Shown here: in pieces, positions 1 through 7,354 of the stretch
Layout: each line of letters opens with the position of its first letter
How positions within the stretch are numbered: the first letter of the stretch is position 1
From: Mycoemilia scoparia
Lineage: Eukaryota > Kickxellomycota > Kickxellomycetes > Kickxellales > Kickxellaceae
Assembly (NCBI GenBank): GCA_027575805.1
Contig: JANBPU010000255.1
Coordinates: forward strand, 1 to 22,614
DNA length: 22,614 nucleotides
Direction of reading: 5' to 3'
Position numbers and translations under genes: made by a program
The notes under the pieces: model-generated
Told to the model about the DNA's origin: nothing
Seen by the model: the letters and a program-made list of their open reading frames with translations, nothing else
Databases searched by the model: none

Positions 1-268
1 TCTATGGCCTCCCCATAAGATTTTCCGTATGCGAGTGTCAAAACGTTCCAGCTGTGTTTTAGTGAAGCTATGAAATTTTACTATGAATTGAAGTTTTGGG
101 ATTATATAGGTTCTCAGTACGAGGGCTCGGCCAAGTATCGTCAGGGGCCTTCTGCAGTAGGATGTAGCTAGGCTGATTATTTCATTTAGCTTTGTGTCTG
201 CAATGTCCTTTGGGTTTACATTTATCCCAACTAGTGCACCCAGGTGTCTGATATTCTCTCCGGGTTGA
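1..268 (-). mobile_element. LINE-type (non-LTR) retrotransposon fragment, end of reverse transcriptase domain
   Basis: Read on the minus strand, this stretch is open without a stop for about 88 codons and continues off the left edge of the window. The translation contains ENIRHLGALVG near its start, then GRALVLRTYIIPKLQF, and ends with FDTRIRKILWGGHR. The order YLG-like box, then GR-x-L-x-K/R...P-K-L, then I-R-K-F/I-L-W-G is the familiar end of the palm plus thumb of L1/Tad-type LINE reverse transcriptases. The catalytic YxDD part would lie upstream, where the tRNA gene now sits, so the copy is 5'-truncated and cannot be active unaided. It has no starting methionine. The same frame can be read a few codons into the tRNA gene before a stop, but recognisable LINE sequence ends near 264. 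Family assignment rests on motif recognition only. Confidence 0.8.
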
Positions 269-275
269 GTTGGAC

Positions 276-348
276 GTTTTCGTGGTGTAGTTGGTTATCA
301 CGTCTGTCTAACACACAGACGGTCCCCGGTTCGAACCCGGGCGAAAAC
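276..348 (+). tRNA. tRNA-Val (anticodon AAC)
   Basis: A complete cloverleaf folds by hand. The acceptor arms GTTTTCG (276-282) and CGAAAAC (342-348) pair perfectly over seven bases. The D arm lies at about 285-301. The anticodon stem TCTGT/ACAGA encloses the loop CTAACAC, with anticodon AAC at 310-312. The T stem pairs 325-329 with 337-341 around a TTCGAAC loop. The length is 73 nt without an intron and CCA is not encoded, as expected for a eukaryotic nuclear gene. AAC (modified to IAC) reads GUU, GUC and GUA valine codons. The A box (TGGTGTAGTTGG) and B box (GGTTCGAAC) needed by RNA polymerase III are intact, and a T run follows, so the gene looks functional. Confidence 0.95.
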
Positions 349-353
349 ACATC

Positions 354-359
354 TTTTTT
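354..359 (+). terminator. RNA polymerase III terminator of the tRNA-Val gene
   Basis: A run of six T residues starts five bases after the mature 3' end of the tRNA. This is the standard Pol III stop. A second T-rich stretch (about 361-378) could act as a backup. Confidence 0.8.
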
Positions 360-790
360 GGTTTTTATTTTTTTGGTTTAGACCACGATCAGTAAATAAA
401 CTTGAATTTATCTTTGTTTCTTAGATCCTAAAATGTAAATCTGTGTTTAAAGTAATCGGAATATGAATAAAAAAAAGTGCATTTATGGGTATTTTAAAGA
501 CACATATATACCTATGCATACATTTGCATCTGCCCATCCTGTCATATATGTATAATCAACTTATTCCAAGAATGCTGCATACAACATCTCTTGAAAAAAA
601 GCAACTACTAGATTGATATATTTAACAGAGTATGTAGGATGGTGTGAATTTAAAGTGTGGCTTAAAATGAGAATTTCAAGCGTCCTTCAGCCTAATCTCA
701 GTAACGAAAGAAATAAATATTGGGGTTTATGTAACCTTTTATTTATGTGTATATATAAATACTTTTATAAAAAGCAATTAATGATGGGAA
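360..790. other. Intergenic, no gene seen
   Basis: AT-rich DNA between the tRNA gene and the first short inverted-repeat element. The only open frame (613-816, +) has no recognisable domain, ordinary AT-rich composition and runs into the repeat; I do not call it a gene. Confidence 0.6.
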
Positions 791-930
791 TATGGTCAAA
801 TCTCATAAGGTCATAGGCAAAAAGGGCACCCCAGAAATTGCATGGCAAATGGCTTGTGATTGAGCCAAAATCTAAGGACCCATTTCTGTCTACCATAGAT
901 TCGATCACTAGTAAAATCTCGCCATGTATA
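791..930 (+). repeat. MITE-like element, family 2, copy a
   Basis: This stretch matches 6611-6755 in the same orientation and 1579-1713 in reverse. Shared landmarks in order are ATGGTCARATCTCA near the start, a GGCAAAAA block, TGTGATT-ag-CAAAATCT in the middle, then a CATTCGAT/GATTCGAT block and a CATRTATA end. The two ends form an imperfect inverted repeat of about 14 bp, of the type ATGGTSARATYTCA, weaker in this copy than in copy b. It is about 140 bp with no coding capacity, which fits a short non-autonomous DNA transposon. The identity to the other copies is visibly incomplete, so this is an old copy. Confidence 0.6.
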
Positions 931-989
931 GAATGTAGGAGTACATTGATACTCGTACACACACATGTTTACCATCAAATATATGAATA

Positions 990-1092
990 TATAAGTAATA
1001 ATTTTTGAAGGGTAGCATTTGGTCACCAAAGATTATTGAGGCAATCACAGTTGATTATCAAACATTCACCCTTCAAGAATAATGGCACATAT
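990..1092 (+). repeat. MITE-like element, family 1, copy a
   Basis: The left end AGTAATAATTTTTGAAGGGT and the right end ACCCTTCAAGAATAATGGCA are inverted copies of each other. The interior has the family landmarks TTGGTCACCAAAGATTAT and GGCAATCACAG. Length is about 103 bp, non-coding. The flanks are ATAT-rich on both sides, so a TA-type target duplication is possible but cannot be proved here. Confidence 0.7.
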
Positions 1093-1431
1093 AAACATTT
1101 AGACCAAAGTTAGGAAATATCTGTATGAGTGTGTGTATGTACGGCTCATTTTTAACTTTTTATATATCTTTTTCTTTTGGAAAAGGATTGTAGAAGGTGG
1201 TTGATGATGTGGGAACCACATAGCCACACATCTCTATACATTCGCATGTACTATAGTCGATTATTCAACTTTTAGAAGAAAGAAGATGGCTCTTTTTAAT
1301 TCTATTACCATCATCATCAAATATTATTGGGAGAAATGTATGTAAAGTAATGTAAGGAGATGTGCTCACACACATGTAGATATATTTCCCACTTTCGCTG
1401 CAACTTCTACTACTAATGATTCTTGTGGCCA
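1093..1431. other. Intergenic spacer between repeats
   Basis: No open frame of note and no RNA gene signal. It contains short CA/TG runs and AT-rich sequence only. Confidence 0.5.
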
Positions 1432-1556
1432 AATATGGGTAGTTATTTTTGAAGGGTGGCCATTTGCTAATAGACTGTGATCACACATTTGGCTGTACTT
1501 TCCCCTTTAATCGTTGGCCACTAAAAGTCACCCTTCAAAAATTATGATAAATATGG
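1432..1556 (-). repeat. MITE-like element, family 1, copy b (reverse)
   Basis: The left end (AATATGGGTAGTTATTTTTG, then AAGGGTGG) and the right end (CACCCTTCAAAAATTATGAT, then AAATATGGG) have inverted cores TTTTTGAAGGGTG/CACCCTTCAAAAA. The reverse complement of the interior shows TTTAGTGGCCAACGATTA and AGGGGAAAGTACAGCC, which match the family core in copies d and g. Its right terminus overlaps the beginning of the next element. Confidence 0.7.
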
Positions 1557-1575
1557 GAGATTATTTTTGAAGAAC
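1551..1575 (+). repeat. Isolated left end of a family 1 element
   Basis: ATATGGGAGATTATTTTTGA followed by AG matches the family 1 left terminus but is cut off after about 22 bases, where a reverse family 2 element begins. It is either the remnant of an element interrupted by family 2 or an aberrant excision product. Confidence 0.5.
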
Positions 1576-1578
1576 TAA

Positions 1579-1713
1579 ATGGGAAGATATCACTAGTGGT
1601 CGAATCTATGGTGGGCAGAAGTGTGCCCTCAGATTTTGACCCAATCATCAAATGTTTTATATGCAGGTCCTGGAGACCGATTTTGCCCAAGGCCTTGTGA
1701 ATTTTGGCCAAAT
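1579..1713 (-). repeat. MITE-like element, family 2, copy c (reverse)
   Basis: When reverse-complemented this aligns with copy a (791-930). Clear shared blocks on the plus strand are CACTAGTGGTCGAATCTATG, then GTGGGCAGAAG, CAGATTTTGACCCAATCA, and GATTTTGCC near the right end. An open frame of 66 codons on the minus strand falls here, but it is explained by the repeat and has no counterpart in the other copies. Confidence 0.6.
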
Positions 1714-1720
1714 GCAGGCT

Positions 1721-1822
1721 ATATGGGCAATACATTGATCAGTGAAAATTCATGTTGGCCAATATGCATGATGAAACTGGCTTACTAGTAAAAGTTAGTC
1801 CTTCAAAAATTATTGCCCATAT
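1721..1822 (+). repeat. MITE-like element, family 1, copy c
   Basis: It begins ATATGGGCAATACATTGATC and ends CCTTCAAAAATTATTGCCCA, then TAT. The right end carries the family block TTACTAGTAAAAG just before the terminal repeat. The left arm has diverged more than the right. Its last four bases (ATAT) are shared with the start of copy d. Confidence 0.65.
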
Positions 1823-1938
1823 GGATCATAATCTTTGAAGAGTGAATTTTGGTGACTGGTGATTATAGGGGAATCACAGCCAAACGGGTGTCCAGTTTTA
1901 CTAGTGAACTTTCACCCTTCAAAAATTATTGCCCATAT
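1819..1938 (+). repeat. MITE-like element, family 1, copy d (best complete copy)
   Basis: It starts ATATGGATCATAATCTTTGA and ends CCCTTCAAAAATTATTGCCC, then ATAT. The interior reads TTTTGGTGACTGGTGATTAT, AGGGGAATCACAGCCAAACG, GGTGTCCAG, TTTTACTAGTGAAC. It is 120 bp, non-coding, and nearly identical in the interior to the copy at the right edge of the window (22538 onward). I use it as the reference copy. Confidence 0.75.
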
Positions 1939-2069
1939 AGACGCACCCACATGCATTTTGAATTTATTAGCAATATTAGGGTATTATAGCGTCTTTTCTA
2001 AACATTTCTAACAGGGTAATAGTTTAAAAAGGATATATTCTGTATTGTTTATAAGCAATTGGTAATATA

Positions 2070-2246
2070 GCAAGTTCTCCGCCAAAAGGAAACAGATGGC
2101 AGAATCTCCTCCAAAGGCATACCAGAATTATACCCTGGATAATAACCAATAATCTGCCAGATTACAGTCAAAATGTATGGGTTATGGGCTGATTTGCGGG
2201 GAATGTACGAGGGCATCAATCTGTTTCTTTTTGATGAAGAACTTGC
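2070..2246 (+). repeat. MITE-like element, family 3, copy a
   Basis: The first about 30 bases (GCAAGTTCTCCGCCAAAAGG, then AAACAGATGG) are repeated as an inverted copy at the end (starting ATCTGTTTCTTTTTGATGAA, ending GAACTTGC) with only a few mismatches. The element is about 177 bp. A second diverged copy lies at 21838-22008 in the same orientation, sharing TACCAGAAT, a GTATGGxTTATGGGCTGA block, and a GGGAATG-x-A-x-GAGGG block. A 116-codon minus-strand open frame (2049-2399) covers it, but the frame is broken in the other copy, so I treat it as chance. Confidence 0.7.
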
Positions 2247-4158
2247 CAGATAGACACTCTCATAAATCACCTGCAAATAAGTCCATAGGCTATACATTTT
2301 AGCTGGAGTCTCAGTGATGATTGACCAATATCCAAGGGAGGATCCTAGCACCCTTTTAGAGGAGACTACTTTGCCATATGAAGGATGGAGAGACGGCATT
2401 TGTTATATAATATGTGTTAATTGATAACTATCATCAGAATGACCAACAGAGTTACCACTATGGTGTTTTTGTTCAAGTATAATGGTACATTGTAAAGTTT
2501 CTATACCTGTTTTTCATTCTGCGGCAATTAATCCACGCTTTTCTACTTATAAATTAATCTATTCCTTATCATGACCTGACAGACTAGAAATAATCAACAT
2601 GTTCATATAATTAATTGCCAGTGTGAAGTACAGTACACGACTCTTGATTCTTATCCAGAATAAAAAGCCCGAAAAAGCACATATACATAACATAATAGAC
2701 ATTCGATCTGTGGAAGGAGAGGCTTGCGAATTAGAGAAGGGAATAAGCTTTAAAGCCGCACAGTGAAAATCAAGTATAAGGGGATCGTGCTATTACCATT
2801 AAATTAGCTCACTGACTCTGGACTCCTGTATCATTGAGATCCCCAAATCCTCCCCATCACTAACACAATCAACATCGGGTGAATCATTGACTGAGATACA
2901 CCACAATGGAAAACTATTAGTGTGAGAATGTGGATATGGGTCAACTCATTCTCTTGTTTTTGGCGCTAAAGCGTTGAAAAGCACATGAAGAGTTCGGATC
3001 CAATCCCACCACAACTTCAATGTAGTTCATCTTGTTGGTGGACAATTAAGGTTAGGGTCAAACTTGCCACCCTCTTCCCCAAAATGCAAAAGGCTTGTAT
3101 AAATGGATACCCAGGGATTGTGTCAGCACCAAGACCAATATTGACAGTGGGGGAAGGATGGCTAGTGTGCTCTGGCTTGGTTAATGCATACAATTTGCCA
3201 AGTCAAATCTCACACAAACTACAGTCAAATCGATCACTGTGGGGGGACTCTGGTGAGGTAGATGCCAGTATGAAACGCATTCAGCCAAAATTAAGGGAGG
3301 AGTGAAGGTATCACGATCTACAGTCATTTACCCCACTACCAATCTTTACACAGCTCCATTGTTGACTGCTTCTTACAGTGCGCAATATAAAACAAGCTCA
3401 CATAAAAACAGGTTATCAAAAACGAGAGACCATGCATTATTATCTACACTGTGCCAGGCTGAGACTCTGAGCTTAATATAAGTTTAGTAGAGAGCAGCCA
3501 GGCATATCCAGTATGCACACACATTTCTCCTTGGTGCGGCGAATAGAATATGAGAAACCGGTTGAAACACAAACAACTTTTGGGCAGCTATTGTTTACAA
3601 TCAACTAATCATTTTGGCTTATTTTGTTTTATAGAAGGAATTAGGACGAGTTTTTGGCCGAATGTGTAAACACAAGCCTTGCGTATTGACTGATTGGTCC
3701 AATTTAATTGTATACTATAACAGGCTCATGAATCGCAGGGCTATCAAAAAAGGGAGTCGCCACACAAACACACAGAGCCCACAGCTTCTCACAAATTGCT
3801 GTTTAGAGTCCTCTCTCTCTATTGTGTGCACTAAGCGCCTTGCTTTTTTCCTGAAAAGTGGTGAGTCAGAGGGAAGTGGAGGAGGAGGGTGTGTAACACG
3901 TTGGCCTCTTCCATTGTATAAGCAGCAACTTTCAGCTTTGACTAGTAAAAACCACAGTGCTTACTGTTGGAAAAGGTTTTCAGGCTGCGTGTGTGTGTGT
4001 AAACGCTTGCAGGTACACTTTGAAAATAATTCCATGTTTGTTTTTATGAAGGTGGCGGGCCTTTCTTTTTTCAGTAGTGTTTTTCTTTGCAAAGGGGAGA
4101 GAGAGAGAGATACAGAGAGGATAGGAAATACATTTACCGTTTCTCTTTTGGATTTCCC
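2247..4158. other. Long intergenic region, no convincing gene
   Basis: I see no recognisable domain on either strand. Two open frames stand out by length only: 2985-3305 (+, 106 codons) and 3662-4195 (+, 177 codons). The second is Cys/Ser-rich and contains translated GT and GA repeats, so it is probably upstream DNA of the secreted-protein gene. The minus strand also has some stop-poor stretches (2790-2940 and 3180-3305) with no family resemblance. Simple repeats include (GT)n at about 3989-4000. Confidence 0.5.
4096..4110. repeat. (GA)n microsatellite
   Basis: About seven GA units, part of a purine-rich upstream block. Such tracts are frequent in promoters; a function is not shown. Confidence 0.7.
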
Positions 4159-4358
4159 TTTAAATACAGCCATTCCCCTTTACTTTGTCCTTTAATGATT
4201 TCCCTTCCTTTTGGTCTTTAGCCATACTACTATTATTAAAGCTCTTTGGTAGCGCGTTCATCGCATACTTATTTCTACTTTTGAAGTTCCAGCCATACAT
4301 AACCGTAGATACAGAACTCGTGGTTTCACACATATATCCCACTTTGCTTCTCTATATC

Positions 4359-4364
4359 TATAAA
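4359..4364 (+). promoter_or_regulatory. Candidate TATA box for the secreted DPBB protein gene
   Basis: TATAAA lies 47 bases before the start codon at 4412, giving room for a short leader. An alternative TTTAAATA lies at 4159-4166, which would give a leader of about 200 bases. I cannot choose between them from sequence. Confidence 0.4.
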
Positions 4365-4411
4365 CATACTAAATCTATCACCACCCCATTTTTATATCTG
4401 CAACAGCCAAA

Positions 4412-5611
4412 ATGTCGCCGATGCCCAAAAGATTGCTTGGGTCATTACTAACAGCTGCCACAGCCCTCACACTGCTATGTTCCCAAGATGTAGCAGCAAA
4501 GATGAGTGGATCTAATGCCATCACACCTCACAACTATATAGACATGGGCGCCGATGCCCTAGCCAACAACCCACCAAGTTGTGGAATGCCCTACGGTACT
4601 CTTGATATCGGAAGAATTACTGCTGTTCAGGCCATGAATACTGGTAGCGAATGTGGAACTTGTCTACGCGTGGTGGCAAAGAAGTCCGATTGTGGTGCTA
4701 CTCCTCCAATTCCCTACAAAGACTACAATGGATCTATTGATACAGACAAATTCTTGGATGATCAGGCCAACTACCAGTCTAACCAGCTTGCTTCGTTGGC
4801 CGCTGGAAAACACCGGAGAGGTCAGTACCACCAGAGACGCCACAACGTTAAGAGAGACGGCGGCGATGACGGTGAATACAGATGGGTTTATGTCTTGGCT
4901 GTTGATACTGGTGGCCAAGGTCTCGATATGAGCTTGGTCAGTTTCACGGCTCTTTTCCAGCAGCCCTCCAATCCAGCGCAAGCAACATGGTCCCCGGTTG
5001 ACAAATCATTTTGTTATGGAATCCAAAGAAATAAGCGTGAGGAAGGATCACAGTCTCATAGCACCGTCAAACAAATCAAGGTGTATACTGGTTCGGATCC
5101 AGACTCTCACGATCCTACTTCTGATAATAACAGCAGCAACGACATTGGCGATAAGAAGGACGATGACAATGGCTCTCAAAAGCAAGAGCAACAACAGCAG
5201 CCACCATCCCAATCTAACAAGAGTGCCGTTACTACCAACAATCCTATCAAGAACAATGCAGACAATGACAAAGATTCGTCTTCTTCACCGGATAATAACA
5301 ACAGCAGTAACAATAGCGAGGTTCCTAAACAGCAAGATCAGAATCTAAGAAACGGCGGTGCACCAAACAACAATACCAACGCTACCACATTGCCTGGTGT
5401 AAACGGTGGCGTTGCTGTTGGTGGCCAAACAAACCAGAACCAAAACTCAACATCGCCCTCAAAATTAGCCGACAATAGCAACAGCAATGGTGGCAGCTCC
5501 GATCAGGAAGGAAGTGCAACTCCAAGCCACTTTTATCAATCCAATTTCAATGCTCTCTCAACGGCTATTTCAGCTTCTTGTTTGGCTATTGTAATGATGA
5601 GTCTATTCTAA
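4412..5611 (+). CDS. Secreted, GPI-type RlpA/expansin-like double-psi beta-barrel protein
   Basis: This is a single-exon frame of 399 residues. Residues 1-29 form a signal peptide (KR, then a hydrophobic run to about 23, then a small-residue cleavage region AAKM). Residues about 40-202 form a cysteine-containing domain: SCGMPYGTLDIGRITAVQAMN (from 56), ECGTC (80-84), DCG (93-95), the beta-barrel strand WVYVLAVDTGGQGLDMS (158-174) and a closing Cys201. The D-x-G-x-x-x-D-M/L-S element and paired cysteines are typical of the double-psi beta-barrel fold of RlpA, barwin and expansin-like proteins. The segment 133-157 (basic, then acidic) looks like a loop insertion. Residues 205-378 are Asn/Ser/Gln-rich and probably a glycosylated stalk. 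A final hydrophobic stretch (384-399, ending MMSLF) suits GPI attachment. Location is inferred to be the cell wall or surface. Catalytic activity is unknown, and substrate binding is not shown. Confidence 0.8.
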   Translation: MSPMPKRLLGSLLTAATALTLLCSQDVAAKMSGSNAITPHNYIDMGADALANNPPSCGMPYGTLDIGRITAVQAMNTGSECGTCLRVVAKKSDCGATPPIPYKDYNGSIDTDKFLDDQANYQSNQLASLAAGKHRRGQYHQRRHNVKRDGGDDGEYRWVYVLAVDTGGQGLDMSLVSFTALFQQPSNPAQATWSPVDKSFCYGIQRNKREEGSQSHSTVKQIKVYTGSDPDSHDPTSDNNSSNDIGDKKDDDNGSQKQEQQQQPPSQSNKSAVTTNNPIKNNADNDKDSSSSPDNNNSSNNSEVPKQQDQNLRNGGAPNNNTNATTLPGVNGGVAVGGQTNQNQNSTSPSKLADNSNSNGGSSDQEGSATPSHFYQSNFNALSTAISASCLAIVMMSLF

Positions 5612-5918
5612 AGCACCTCTCTCTGCTTCCGCAGCTCTCCTCCTCCCCAACTCGATCCAACAAACATTCCTCCTTTGTATTTGCTGGATTCCAAAATTCC
5701 CCTTTTTTCTCTTTTGTTTTGAGTATCTCGAACTCACTCGAATTTACATTTGTTTATACGTCTCACATATCATTCATTCCCTCTCTTACACATTATCGCA
5801 AATCTCTTGATGAAAACAGATTTTCCCTACCACCCCTACACACCACCTACCTACCTACCTTTGTAAATTTGCCATCTATCTCTTCATCCTTCTTATGCTT
5901 TTCGTTTTGATTTTCCCA

Positions 5919-5924
5919 AATAAA
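5919..5924 (+). terminator. Polyadenylation signal of the secreted DPBB protein gene
   Basis: AATAAA follows a CT-rich stretch about 310 bases after the stop codon. An open frame at 5578-5910 falls in this presumed 3' untranslated region and includes a CTAC tetranucleotide run; I do not consider it coding. Confidence 0.5.
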
Positions 5925-6610
5925 TATATAAATAGGGTTCGTGCATATAAAAATAGTGTAATAATAGTATAAAGTTGCTTATGAATAGTGTTGTCTATGT
6001 GCACAAGTTTCACATCTGATTGACCACACATTGGCTGTGGGAGTGGGCCCCAGCATAATAATAATAATTTATAAACGATGTAGTATTTCAGCTATACTAC
6101 ACTTGCTTTCCTTCATCATCTTCAGTCCTAGCTATACTTTAAAGCAGACCTTCTCATAGCAGCAACTCTCTGTCAGTAGTAAGCCTGCTTTACTTTGCAA
6201 AGCCCATGCATTTGGGTAATGTGTGCGGTGGCGACGCGTCGTTGCACAATATTCTTGGGTAGTGATTGACTCAAGGCTTTTAGGTGAGTACTGATACTAA
6301 TGTTAGCATTATTAATATAACCATGGTGATATTCCTTGTTCTAATATTTGTGATTGTATTATCTGTGTATACTTTAATTTTTTGGTAACATGTTTGGGGA
6401 CCCCTTTTTGTCTGTTGTGTCATGAAATAAAGCTATGCGTACAAGGTTAGTTAAGTTTAAAGAAGATTAATTAGAGATTGATTATTTATGTATTACTATT
6501 ATAGCTATAGCACATTCTCTATTGATCATCAAGATTTGGAATTATGATAGATTCACATCTATTTTGATATAGAAACTAATAATACATTTAAATTTATATA
6601 ATCATATTAA
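5925..6610. other. Intergenic, no gene seen
   Basis: No open frame longer than 60 codons and no tRNA-like fold. It contains an ATA trinucleotide run (about 6054-6068) and the palindrome CGACGCGTCG listed separately. The short GC-richer part (6180-6290) stands out against its AT-rich surroundings but has no assignable function. Confidence 0.5.
6232..6241. promoter_or_regulatory. Palindrome containing an MluI cell-cycle box (ACGCGT)
   Basis: CGACGCGTCG is a perfect 10-base palindrome around ACGCGT, the core bound by MBF-type regulators in yeasts. It lies 1.1 kb upstream of the acidic protein gene (7355). Whether any regulator uses it here is speculation. Confidence 0.25.
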
Positions 6611-6755
6611 ATGGTCAGATCTCACACACTTTAGGCAAAAATAGCTGATCACAAGGAACTGCATATCAAATTGACCTGTGATTAGATCAAAATCTGATGA
6701 GGCCCCATCTCTGTATAACATACATTCGATTCCAACTGAAATTTCACCATATATA
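6611..6755 (+). repeat. MITE-like element, family 2, copy b
   Basis: Same order of blocks as copy a: ATGGTCAGATCTCACA at the start, GGCAAAAATAG, CTGTGATTAGATCAAAATCTG, CATTCGATTCC, and TGAAATTTCACCATATATA at the end. The two ends are inverted over about 14 bases with about 11 matches (ATGGTCAGATCTCA against ATGGTGAAATTTCA). This is the copy that shows the terminal repeat best. Confidence 0.6.
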
Positions 6756-7028
6756 ATTTCAATGACTCTCCCCCTATTTTTTTTTTAAATTTTAGTCTAA
6801 ATGGTATATTGGTATGTGTAGAATTAATTTTCACATTGCCAACTTTGCCACTCGCTGAATTAGTATCGCCAATTTTGATGTTGCAACTAAAATTTTTTTA
6901 ACTGAATAGATTAAAATACAAGACACGCTTTTTTCGTTAATCATACTCTTTTTCTACCAATTTTACTATTCTGTTTTATAATTTTTTGAACACAAAATAT
7001 ACTTTGAAACTAAACTACAACATTTGTA

Positions 7029-7140
7029 TGATAATTTTTGAAAGGTGCATGTGTACTAGTAAAACTGAAATATTCATTTCGTTGTAGTTGCCCCTATATT
7101 CATTGGCCACCAATAGGTACCCTTCAAAAATTATTACCCG
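7029..7140 (-). repeat. MITE-like element, family 1, copy e (reverse)
   Basis: The left end ATGATAATTTTTGAAAGGTG and right end TACCCTTCAAAAATTATTAC are inverted. The reverse complement of the interior gives TATTGGTGGCCAATGAATAT, then AGGGGCAACTAC and TTTTACTAGTAC, matching the family. It sits about 210 bases before the start of the gene at 7355 and about 90 bases before its TATA box, so it may contribute upstream promoter sequence. Confidence 0.7.
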
Positions 7141-7231
7141 TTTTGTTTTTCAGCCATTTATTATTTTTACAATAAAATCTAAAAAAATAAAACAAAAGAA
7201 AAGTATGCTTATACACAGTCATTTTCTTTAA

Positions 7232-7239
7232 TATAAATA
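7232..7239 (+). promoter_or_regulatory. Candidate TATA box for the acidic protein gene
   Basis: TATAAATA lies 115 bases before the ATG at 7355. The leader that would follow is pyrimidine-rich and includes a (CA)n run at about 7294-7311. Confidence 0.5.
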
Positions 7240-7354
7240 GAAAGAAAAATCCCCCACCATTTGGAAAAAATTATCAGCCCATTCTCCCCCTCCCACACAC
7301 ACACACACACAAACATACTCCCAGTTATCCCTCCCACCACTGCTACCACCATCC

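Noticed and set aside
2049..2399. A 116-codon minus-strand frame
   Set aside because: It covers the family 3 repeat, and the corresponding reading frame is interrupted in the second copy at 21838-22008.
3662..4195. A 177-codon plus-strand frame upstream of the secreted protein gene
   Set aside because: It contains translated GT and GA microsatellites, lacks any domain, and occupies the position of the downstream gene's promoter or leader.
5578..5910. A 110-codon frame after the secreted protein gene
   Set aside because: It is Ser/Phe/Leu-rich through CT-rich sequence, overlaps the end of the real gene, and ends just before its AATAAA, so it is best read as 3' untranslated sequence.
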